Shown here one piece after another: positions 1-9,315 of a stretch of 64,000 nucleotides of DNA. This DNA is from Irpex lacteus (taxonomy: Eukaryota; Basidiomycota; Agaricomycetes; Polyporales; Irpicaceae). A model generated the notes under the pieces. The model saw only the letters and a list, made by a program, of their open reading frames with translations, had not been told where the DNA came from and did not search any database. The stretch is from contig MQVO02000008.1 in assembly GCA_001986395.2 (NCBI GenBank), forward strand, positions 372,001 to 436,000, in the 5' to 3' direction. A program made the translations under genes and the position numbers. Within the stretch, counting starts at the first letter, position 1. Every line of letters begins with the position of its first letter.

Positions 1-3000
1 TTTATTGAAAGTATTCATTCCTAGGAAAGAGTGATAGGTTGAACCTCCAATTAATGAAGCAGCTGCCCCTGTAGGAGCAATACAAGTAAATCTATATTCT
101 TCGTTTCGTGATTTAAAGAATTGAATTAGTGCTTTGATCACTTGTGATTTCCCTGTACCAGCCATTCCTCCAAGATACATCTTCAATTGTGTTGGATTCT
201 TAAGTGTTGCGTGATTTGCTACAATTCGAAATGCTCTGGACTGTTCTTCATTCAAAGTAAATGAAGTGCAAACTTCATCTATCAGATTTCGATCCTCTTT
301 CTTTGTTGGTTTGTATAGACGTGAAAAATATGACTCGTCCACAATCTTCAACGACCCTTCTGTATCCTTTTCATCGATCTCATTATCTGATTGCTTACTT
401 TGTTTGAGCACTTTTGTGTTTCGCTTTTGAAGAATCGAGTCTCGTGTCTGTATCAATGTATTGTGCCAAAACTTTGCATCATCACCAGTTTCAATGAAAG
501 TAGGTAGTGAATCTAACAAATTTGTGTCTTTGGTCAAATTTTCCATTAGACCGTTAGCTTCTGCAAGCTGTTCTGTATCTGCCATTCTTTTAAGACTGTT
601 TAACATTGAGTCGGAGAACTTGACGTTATCTTCATCCTCGTTTACAATAGATGAAAATTCTGCATACGATTGATTATTATCATGTGTATCCAACCATTCA
701 AGAGTTTTATCATCAAGATTCTGAGGCCACCCGTTTCGATCATTTTGCTGTGCTTTTCGTTGTGCTGAAAAATCATCACGAGCATCGTTACATTCATATC
801 TTAGGTTGAAAAACTTTATGATTTGTTTTTGTCTGTCTGTAAACTGATAGGCTTCAAATGACTGGTTCCACGTTTGATCCAAGTTTTTCAAGTCTCGTCC
901 TCTTCTCCATGGATGGAAGAGAGTCAACATAGTCATGCAATATTCTTCCCTATTTCCTCTATCATGCCTTGGCAATGCACCTCCAGCAAAATCTGGTACT
1001 TTTCCTTTGGCCTCTGGAACTAAACGTACTTTGTGAGTATTGTGTTGAGGATGTTCATCTAGAAAATAGTCATATCTGTGATAGTCAGATTCACTCAGCT
1101 GTTGCTTGTAGAGATCATCATGTATCTGGCTGTTTGTTTCAGTATCAACCTCGTCGATGGCTTCGGAGCTTGTATTAGAGTTTGAGCTTTCGTTTGAGTC
1201 AGAGCTTGCATCAGTGTCTGAATCATCACTTGAATCTGAACACCTTGTACTCAATTCGCTCTCACTTTCAACTTCAGGCTCTCCGTCTGACTTTCTTGGC
1301 AGTTCACTCCAATGCGAAACACCTAGTTGTTTCAAATAGTCATCCATTGCCTGCAATTCATCGCATCTATACAAACTTTCCCATGATGTATCTCCAGCTT
1401 GCCACTGGACCAAGAACATCAATTTCTCTCCTTCTTTTTTGTTTTTTACTATCCAATCGTGTTTAATGATGTATTCAACATCAAACTCTCGTTGAGCTTG
1501 CTTTTCTGCTCTATCTGTACTTTTCTTATCAAGTTTTGTTTTGTTAGAGAATCGTATCCAATCGTACAGACTTACATTTTCATATTTGCGTGGCCGATAC
1601 ATGTAATCTAACACTGGTGATATTCCCACAATTCCCTCTATGTTTTTCACCATAACTACCTTTTGTTCCTGGTTATCGGGTGGGTCTATGTCAATATCCA
1701 TTTTTGATTCGTCCGAGATTTCTGTAACCCAATCACTATGTACCTCCTTTACATACGACCTCCAATAGAAACGTTGAAACTGATGACTAGTGTAGTGGTC
1801 TGAATGACCGAGTAAATACATTGATGCCATAGGTGAGCCTATTTCACTTTTGGCAGTCAACGAGTTCACTACCTTTGTGATGACTGATCTGCCCTTATTC
1901 AGTCTTTCCTCTCCTTTCACTGGTTCTTCCATGTTTTTAGCAAACACTGTCTTTACTGCATCAAAAATAACATGTGTTCTTAATGGTGACTTGGTAATGT
2001 AATCTGTGACATATGCTATCACTGACTTTAATGCAGTGCCAGATTGTAAACTTGTTACATCTGTATTACATCTAAGTAAGTATGTTAAAGTAGGCGTAAA
2101 CGTATTGACCCATGCCTCACCCTTTTTCATTATCAAGGCACCTGATTCTGTATCAACAGCTGTTTCTGCTTGCAGTTCTCGAGGAAACCTGGCCTTACAT
2201 GTGTGATACTTATTATCCAAACAGTTATTCTTGAAACACCTGTGAATGTTAGACGAATACAGTATCTCGTCAGTTTCGTATTGCCTCTGTCTGTCCCATT
2301 CCAATGCCTCCAGGCAAGTTCCACATTTCATGCATTTTTGATCACAAAATGCTTTGGTTTTTTGCGGCAAAGTAAGCGTTGGATGAATCTCCTCCGGATT
2401 CTCCTCATATTTAGCTTTAATACGCTCATCAAGTTCACTCATTGTTCCAGTAGTGAACTGCCCCTGATGACAGTATTCTAGATATTGCACCATATGTTTT
2501 TGAAAATCTGATTTGTCGTCCATAATACGTTCTCTAAGTTCCTGTGGTGTTAAGCTGTTTTGAATCCATATGAGCATATGCATGTGAAGAGTTAATCTAC
2601 CTTGCTGTTCAACAGTTCCGTAGTATCCAGATGTTTTACCGTATAGTCCATCTGTATTGTTATTAAATCCCAGCACATGTTTGATAAACATTTCTGTCAT
2701 GAATTTGAAAAACCGAGCACCTGCCACGGGATTGCTTGCAATCAAACGGACTCGCTCATTTTGACTTGGTATGTTGGGCCAATATTTTTGCTTAGTATCA
2801 GCATAGTACAAACATATAGGATGGTTCACGTCAGCGGGAGCAAATGTAATAAACCAACTGGGTGCTCCTACGTAAGCTGTGAGTGACCATATTTCATTTC
2901 GCATACGTCGTCTGTTAGTTATTGAACCATCTACACTGGCTGCTACGTAGTCAATGTCATTTAAAATACGAAAGCAGGTTTGTTCTTCTTCTGTCTCAGG

Positions 3001-5166
3001 TGTTACAGGCCCTTCCTTAGTTCTTTTTATCAAGTCGTCTAATGTGTCAGCACTAATGCTCATGATTCTATTGACAACGTCTTTGAAGTCCCTTTTTTTT
3101 GCTAATAAAAACCCACCATCATTACTATTTTTTATCTGCTGGTGATTGAATGCAATCAAAGAGAAAAATTGATCATTCTGAAAGCGTTGGTCATAGTATG
3201 TCAGCCACAAACGCTTGCGAATTTTGTCAGAGATCTTCAAGTCGGATTGGATTTTCTCATTTCCCAGTCCACCATACCCGTATGGAAAAAGCCAAGGAAA
3301 CATTGCGGGATATAGCCGCGGGTTATTCCAGATACTTTCAATCTTGCTGTTTTTCCCTATTCCCAAGGCCTTATTTCCTTTTTTGAAGTAATCCAAAGTT
3401 TTGAAATATAGATGATTAGGGTCGCCATCCCACAGATCAGTCAGTTGTTCACTTGTAAGACCATGCACTATAAATGGAGCATCTCCTTTATCGGTGCTGT
3501 ACGCGTCATCAGTTTCATTTACTGCAGTGCTTTCAAGATGACTATTATGCGTAGAAGGATGAAAATCCACAGCAATCGGTGGAACATCTTCAGGATAATC
3601 TGCCAAGTTCTCATAAGAAATCTTTAGCTCTTTATAGTCACTGTGATTCTTTTTGAGCCATTCCAAAGCTCGTGCGACTCTATCTCGTCTTACTAACAAC
3701 GGAGTTCGTCGAAAATCAGCTGGAAGTGGTGCATTAGGGGATATAAATATCACAGCAAGTACATCTTCAAGCTCAGCCTTTGGTGGAGGTAAAACATGAT
3801 ATACTTTCTCTGTCGGAAAGGCATTGCATACAACATTACACCTTATTTTGTATAGATTTGACATATGAACTCTAGCAAGAGCTTCACTAGGCACTATTCG
3901 CGCTACAAGTCTTTGCTCCATCCATGATAACGCAGAAAGCTCAGGAGGGACATCTCCAAGCCATAATCCATTAGCCAATGCATATCGTGGCATTTGTTTA
4001 CGTCGCAAGCTCATCATGCATTCAGTGCAAACACTGTCACACCCTGTAGCCAACACCGGTCCTGGAATATTCTCAACAGCATCATTTTCACTAAACCTCT
4101 CCTTGACCGTAACATGTGGGCGTTGTAGAACATGTAGATAATCCTTCATATCATTCAAAGGCGACAGTCTTTCAGTTGGCGTCAAACAGCCGCAGATAGC
4201 ACATCCTTTCTCCATCAGGTTCTTTACGTCACAATTTTCCACAAAGTTATTAATGATCCTATGCTCCTGGAAAATGTCACCCACTTTTGGAGGAAAACGG
4301 CCACGATACAATTTGGCCCGTACACGGTCCTTCTGTTTTACCTGTTCCTGTCTTGTCTTAGACATATTGTTTCGATAGGTCGCAGTACGTTGTTGTGAGC
4401 TTTGTGGCTCCGAAACTTTCACGGGTACAAACAAAGCAATATATTGTGGGCACTGTGTGCATACATGTGCGGTTAGTTTTTTCTGGTAGCTTGAGAGGTG
4501 ACGATCACGTCTTTCTACCACAATGCTATGAGCACGGCATATCTTCTCGACCTCGACAGCTTTCAATTTTCTCGCAAGATCAAAAATAGGCACGTTAACA
4601 AGAAACCCATCACATTTTGATGTTATCTGCTTAACATTTAGATATGAAACAAACTGATAATATTTGCCTGATAGTTCCTCATCGGCAAAGGGCTGAAGTT
4701 CATCAACATGCCATTTAATTATTGGTCGTCCGCCTCCCAGAGTTTGACTTATTTCATATGGATTTTGAATGTATACAACTGTCTCTCTAGTCACTGACCC
4801 CAATTCCATCTTTTCCGTGACGTCTAGCATAGTCAGAGTACATTTACATAAACACATCATGAATTGAGATCTACTCATGCAGTTCCGTACACAAAACCAA
4901 TAACATTTTTTAACTTTGTTTTTCACTGTGTCGGTCTTAGACGTCCACGAGAGTAGCATGTATGAATTTATGTGCACAATTGTTTTAGGGTTGGTCATTG
5001 GCAATACCAAGTCGCTGAGCGACACAGGCGTTTCTGAGGTGGTGCCTGCCAGAACCACGCTATGAAGTAGCACCGGAGAAGTTATACAGACGCCGGCCAC
5101 GTCAACTGAGAACGTCTGCACATGTTCGACGGAACATAGCTGGACATTGTATCTAATAAGAAGCAT
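1..5166 (-). CDS. Helitron Rep-helicase protein, C-terminus cut by window edge, with chromodomain-like insertion
   Basis: One frame is open on the minus strand from the first in-frame stop (5173-5175) to base 1, about 1,720 codons with no intron. It encodes a rolling-circle transposase-helicase. In order it shows a DUF6570-like segment (ANGLWLGDVPPEL, about 3,960-4,000), the Rep HUH motif (LHMHMLIW, His codons at 2584-2586 and 2578-2580), a Cys/His cluster (CFKNNCLDNKYHTC, about 2,200-2,245), the two-tyrosine motif AYVTDYITK (Tyr at 2011-2013 and 1999-2001, YX3Y), a chromodomain-like module (1321-1488), a Ser/Asp/Glu-rich linker, then the PIF1-type Walker A (GGMAGTGKS, about 145-171). Later helicase motifs lie off the window. 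The start at 5166 is the first ATG; later ATGs are possible. Codons are clearly richer in A/T than in neighbouring genes. All visible catalytic residues are intact, so this may be an autonomous copy. Helitron termini were not located. Confidence 0.93.
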   Translation of the reverse strand, partial: MLLIRYNVQLCSVEHVQTFSVDVAGVCITSPVLLHSVVLAGTTSETPVSLSDLVLPMTNPKTIVHINSYMLLSWTSKTDTVKNKVKKCYWFCVRNCMSRSQFMMCLCKCTLTMLDVTEKMELGSVTRETVVYIQNPYEISQTLGGGRPIIKWHVDELQPFADEELSGKYYQFVSYLNVKQITSKCDGFLVNVPIFDLARKLKAVEVEKICRAHSIVVERRDRHLSSYQKKLTAHVCTQCPQYIALFVPVKVSEPQSSQQRTATYRNNMSKTRQEQVKQKDRVRAKLYRGRFPPKVGDIFQEHRIINNFVENCDVKNLMEKGCAICGCLTPTERLSPLNDMKDYLHVLQRPHVTVKERFSENDAVENIPGPVLATGCDSVCTECMMSLRRKQMPRYALANGLWLGDVPPELSALSWMEQRLVARIVPSEALARVHMSNLYKIRCNVVCNAFPTEKVYHVLPPPKAELEDVLAVIFISPNAPLPADFRRTPLLVRRDRVARALEWLKKNHSDYKELKISYENLADYPEDVPPIAVDFHPSTHNSHLESTAVNETDDAYSTDKGDAPFIVHGLTSEQLTDLWDGDPNHLYFKTLDYFKKGNKALGIGKNSKIESIWNNPRLYPAMFPWLFPYGYGGLGNEKIQSDLKISDKIRKRLWLTYYDQRFQNDQFFSLIAFNHQQIKNSNDGGFLLAKKRDFKDVVNRIMSISADTLDDLIKRTKEGPVTPETEEEQTCFRILNDIDYVAASVDGSITNRRRMRNEIWSLTAYVGAPSWFITFAPADVNHPICLYYADTKQKYWPNIPSQNERVRLIASNPVAGARFFKFMTEMFIKHVLGFNNNTDGLYGKTSGYYGTVEQQGRLTLHMHMLIWIQNSLTPQELRERIMDDKSDFQKHMVQYLEYCHQGQFTTGTMSELDERIKAKYEENPEEIHPTLTLPQKTKAFCDQKCMKCGTCLEALEWDRQRQYETDEILYSSNIHRCFKNNCLDNKYHTCKARFPRELQAETAVDTESGALIMKKGEAWVNTFTPTLTYLLRCNTDVTSLQSGTALKSVIAYVTDYITKSPLRTHVIFDAVKTVFAKNMEEPVKGEERLNKGRSVITKVVNSLTAKSEIGSPMASMYLLGHSDHYTSHQFQRFYWRSYVKEVHSDWVTEISDESKMDIDIDPPDNQEQKVVMVKNIEGIVGISPVLDYMYRPRKYENVSLYDWIRFSNKTKLDKKSTDRAEKQAQREFDVEYIIKHDWIVKNKKEGEKLMFLVQWQAGDTSWESLYRCDELQAMDDYLKQLGVSHWSELPRKSDGEPEVESESELSTRCSDSSDDSDTDASSDSNESSNSNTSSEAIDEVDTETNSQIHDDLYKQQLSESDYHRYDYFLDEHPQHNTHKVRLVPEAKGKVPDFAGGALPRHDRGNREEYCMTMLTLFHPWRRGRDLKNLDQTWNQSFEAYQFTDRQKQIIKFFNLRYECNDARDDFSAQRKAQQNDRNGWPQNLDDKTLEWLDTHDNNQSYAEFSSIVNEDEDNVKFSDSMLNSLKRMADTEQLAEANGLMENLTKDTNLLDSLPTFIETGDDAKFWHNTLIQTRDSILQKRNTKVLKQSKQSDNEIDEKDTEGSLKIVDESYFSRLYKPTKKEDRNLIDEVCTSFTLNEEQSRAFRIVANHATLKNPTQLKMYLGGMAGTGKSQVIKALIQFFKSRNEEYRFTCIAPTGAAASLIGGSTYHSFLGMNTFNK
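1321..1488 (-). other. Chromodomain-like module inside the Helitron protein
   Basis: About 56 residues beginning EFDVEYIIKHDW, continuing through a KLMFLVQW strand and a TSWESL turn, and ending in a helix LQAMDDYLKQLG. The order of an N-terminal strand with E-aromatic-x-V-E, then the (L/F)VxW strand, then SWE, then a C-terminal helix is the chromodomain layout. Of the three aromatic cage positions, Phe and Trp are present; the third (Tyr in HP1) appears replaced. From memory, related fungal Helitron proteins run almost directly from the YD(W/F) segment to the H-P-x-H-x-T-H segment before the helicase, so this module plus its acidic linker looks like an insertion. An alternative is a chromo-like integrase tail captured from an LTR retrotransposon. 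Confidence 0.65.
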
Positions 5167-5175
5167 ACACAGTTA

Positions 5176-5834
5176 AACACCTGGACATTACAATAATGTA
5201 CAACAAACACACCTTTCTGTACGTTCTTGCCGTACTCTAGACAAATGATATTGACGATTGTGACTGATGTCTGCATGACAAGCAATAAAAAGGCATGTCC
5301 AGAATATACTGGACACCAAGATCATGTACGACCAGGTACGCATCCTATACTCTACGCACGATAGTTAGAACCGCTGTTCAAGAATAATTAATACTGATTT
5401 ACGGCATACCTGTGACAGCGATAGTCGATGATGGTTGTAGTCGAAAGAGAGAAGAATGGAGGGAGGCGCTCACCTCACAAGTATTATTTGCACATATTTG
5501 GCCCAACCTTATATTATGGTTCGAACTTCTTTGATATTTCTTTTGTCCACTAGTCACGTCTTTGGGAAGTAAAGACGCAGCTCCAATGAGCCATTCGCAA
5601 AATACAAGACATGATTTTTGAGAGTATTTAATACGTTGAGAATACACGACAGATATCTACGACCATTGTCAAGTTCATCGTACTCTAAATCTGAATTCAA
5701 GGAAAGAGCCATTTCCCGTGAACGTCTCTATACAACCCCCTCTCGTAATACTTTAGCATCGCTTCGACAACGATTTGAGTATCACTGCCAAGCAAACAGT
5801 CAGTAGGTAGTTGATCTCGTACAGATACGTTCAC
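5176..5834. other. Intergenic stretch, probable Helitron 5' flank
   Basis: No supportable gene. Short open frames are present but have no splice-consistent extension or recognisable motif. The Helitron 5' end (TC, inserted between A and T) should lie here or a little to the right, but that signal is too short to place by eye. Confidence 0.4.
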
Positions 5835-6968
5835 TCACTTGTCGCCCCCTGTGGTTGTGGGTTCATTCTCGTGCCAGGCCTCCGTTTGACCAGCGGTGAG
5901 GATGATCTTACGGATGACCGCTGCAGCACTGACCGTACCCACAACGATGGGAAACACTGACGGTTCGTTTGCACATACCCGGAAATGTGTCCGGTGGTAA
6001 TCCAGTGGATAGGTCGCTAAAGACCAGGAAGTTACCGAAACTGGGTCTGCACGCTTTGCCACTTCAGATGCGAACCCTATATCGGCCAAAGGGATGCGCC
6101 AACTCTGTCCATCTCCAACCCAACGGACTAGGTCGTCGTAGAACAGTGATTTCGTGCGTCCATAAACCAACCGTCTGGTATGGTATCCACGAGATTCGTA
6201 CTTGTGCAAAGCACGCCAAATGGATTCGGTCGGGTCCTTCAGTACTAAGTTGATGAGAGCTCTTGTCGAAGCTTTAGCATACAAGCAGTAAGCGGTGTTG
6301 AAGGTGATGAAATTCATGACGACAGCTACAACAGTTGGTTAACACAGTACGAAGAAATAGGAAGGGAGCTTACTAGAATGGAAGTTCATGATCGTTGCCA
6401 TAGGACACTCCTCGACCACTACCAGCTGTACCTTCCTTCCCTCTAAGTCTCCCTCAACATACCGCATGAAATCCAACACCCCAGCCACACCGTGCAGATA
6501 CCCTTCACCGTTCACCGGGGCATCAGCAAGATGTTCAATAGCCGTGAGGTAGTCTGTATGCTGGGCAGGGGCTAGTTCCTCGTTCGTGACGTCGTGGACT
6601 ATGGCAGGCCTGGGCGCATAGGTGTAGCCATTGTCGAGAAGCCACTGTCCCACCTCGTGCCTGGCAGCCTTTCCAACATAGAGGTCCATGTCGGAGCCAG
6701 TCCACTGCAAGCGACGGAAGAACTGGAGAGCAAACGAGCCGGAGATGATGGCGCCGGTACGCGACTGCATGTGACGAAAGTCGTTGGGATTGGCAAAGTA
6801 GTGCGACAGCTGACGATAGATGTTGAAGAGATTTGGACGGGCATCTTCCACAGCTGCGCGGAACGTCTTCGACACCCTCACGAGGCGATAGATGGCGGCA
6901 GCATGGAGATGGCGTAGAATCTGCAGAAACGGCTCGCCGACTTCCACGATTTTTGAGAACGCGACCAT
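5835..6968 (-). CDS. F-box/nucleotidyltransferase-fold-like hypothetical protein
   Basis: Two exons (6968-6374 and 6325-5835) join in frame through a GTAAGC...TGTAG intron to give about 361 residues. The N-terminus (EPFLQILRHLHAAAIYRLVRV) looks like a divergent F-box helix pair. It is followed by SGSFALQFF and GSDMDLYV, which resemble the GS and DxD motifs of nucleotidyltransferase-fold proteins. I recall this arrangement from large orphan families of Agaricomycetes whose function is unknown. Whether it is catalytic cannot be judged. The reading frame is intact across the splice (reading MNFHSTVVMNFI), so the gene looks functional. It lies next to, and on the same strand as, the transposon-broken acidic protein gene. 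Confidence 0.7.
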
Positions 6969-9308
6969 TGTAGGGGAATAAAAATGGGCAAAGGACAGAC
7001 AGGTCGGTCATAATGCCCCCATCCACCTCTTATATAATGTCCTGCTCTCTTTCGGTGTTTGCTGTGTCCAAAGAATACTGTTGAGTCTTAAATAATTTTG
7101 TTGCATCGGTTTAATTTATTCATGTCATGTCTCTCTACCAGTTATCAATCTCACAAATTTATCGTCATTCAAAAAAACATCTATAGTGCTACTTTAAGCA
7201 TCTAGAAGGTTGTTATCTATTTAGAAGGAGTCGCCATCACCACTACACGTAAGAGGTTAAATTGAACGTCTTTGTGCCCCGTACCATGATCATGCTGTCC
7301 GGGAACGTAATGAAGGCAAACGTAAGAGTCATCGGGAATTTCACCATGGATCCACTCAGTTGCGCCCGACAGAGTCTCTTGGTTGCAGGCGGGGGGATTA
7401 TCGGAACGTACAGCTTGAGTCAAGTCGTAGATGGGCACTGTTGCGATATGATTGAGTAAACGATAATAGCTATCAAGAGAAATTATTACACACCTTGCGC
7501 CGACGTCCATGACATCCCTTGAGCAGCCAAAGCTTTGATTTGATCCTGAGTGTTGACCGAAGGGTTCTTGGCACCAACGATTGGCTTGCTGCCGACGCTA
7601 CGCGAGGGCAGCCGGAGGTCAGGCTCCTCAGACTGGCCTCGAGCAGCAGGCTTGCGGTTCTTCCTTGGAGAACGGGGAGCAGATCCCTCGTCTGACGCAA
7701 TCAGATCAGTGTTGTGCTCGACAATGTTGTAGCTCACTCACCAAAGTTAAGAGGGCTTGGAACCGTACTGAACGTCAGTCCAAAGTTACCAGCACTAAAC
7801 CCGATAACGTCCTCGTCCCAGATGTTCGCGATGGTGTTCATGGTACGCTGGAATTCCATGCTGAGGGGTATGATCACTATGTACCGCTGGTAAAGTACCC
7901 GCCCATCCTTGGTGTGAATTTCCACCGGGGTGAACAACTTGCTATCCAAGACGGTGCCCCACATCGTGAAGGCCACCGGATCTTTAGGGTCGAACGCGCG
8001 GAAACCGATCATGTTGGAGAGGCACCGGTAGATTGGCTGGGGGTAGCCCTTAGGGGTCTTGGTGATTTCCACATCGATGTCGGTATGGTGAACACGGGCT
8101 AGGTTGTACAAGAAACGCCCGAAGGCGGCCTGAACGGTGATTTGTTTCAGAATCCTGGACGATAATAGTGTGAGTTTGCAACCGTCATCACACCATCACA
8201 ACCACTTACGGAAAGGCTGGGTCATTCTCGGCTATCCCGACCCATCTCATTGCATGTCTGAACATGATAAGTAGGTTACTGTCCTCTCCGTAGCTGCCGA
8301 AGCAGGTGTTGATTTCTCGAGCATAACTGCGAATAGAATTAGAAGGCCACAGTCAGCAGGTACGAAGGATCTTACCTGATCACAGGAGGTTCTCCAGGAC
8401 CCTCGTAGGTGTCGAGCAACGTGTAGCACATAAACTTGCGTTGCTCTGGATCGTTCACGTTCGAGACCACCTCGACCGGTGGAGGCAAGGCTTCCTCGAC
8501 ATCTTCTTCTTCACTCTTCACAGCGGTCTCCTCCGACTGATCGTCTGACATCGGCTGGGGGTCTTCCTCCTTCTTGACGGGTTTCTTCGGCTTACGCTCC
8601 TGTTTGTCAAAAGCGGGCTCCGGGTCTTCTTCCTCCTCCATCTTGACGGGCTTCTTCCCTTTGCGACCGCCCTTACCGGTTTGCTTGACGACTTCCTTCT
8701 TGGTAGGCTTTGGCTTACGAAGTTCTTGCTCGGAATCCTCGGACTCCGTCTCTTCGCGCTTGATGTTACTCGCTTTCCTGTTCAAAATTCAGTCAACGAA
8801 CTACGCGCTAGGAACAACGTTACTTACAAACGCTTGCTGATTCTTGTAACGCTAATACAACTTGTCAGTGTTTGTAAATGACGAAGGGTTATGACTCACG
8901 GAGTATCCTGAACGTTTGTCTCCTTTTCCTCTTCATCTGAGACGATGTGATTGGACCTCGCTCTAACGTCCAACTTTAGTAAGCATCACACAGTAGGGCT
9001 AGACGTGAGAGGACTTACTTCTTCCTAGGAGACTGTTCCTCGATGGCTGGCTTCTCATCATCGTCGAGAACCACAAAGGGGTTGTTCTTGGGGTCCATCA
9101 AAGGAGGAGCAGATCTTAAAGTGGCCATGGACTTCTTGGGTACAGCGGGCATTGTTATCTTGTGCGGGACTTGTTCAACCGTGACACCCCCCTTCCGTTT
9201 GGTAGGCGAGGTAGGTCTGAGAAGCGCAACGTAAATCAGGGTAACGGACGGAGTCTACCAATCAAACTCACTTCTCGACCAGGACAATGTCGTCGTCATC
9301 CTTGTCGT

Positions 9309-9315
9309 CATCCTT
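9309..9315 (+). repeat. 7-bp target-site duplication, left side of copy 1
   Basis: CATCCTT, repeated exactly at 11991-11997 on the other side of the element. Comparing both element copies fixes this boundary, because the shared sequence starts at the next base. Confidence 0.92.

Noticed and set aside
461..4589. Numerous 60-100-codon plus-strand frames in the first 4.6 kb
   Set aside because: They are shadows of the long minus-strand Helitron frame, which is open throughout.
5176..5834. Helitron 5' terminus
   Set aside because: The TC start and A/T target are too short to call without comparing copies.
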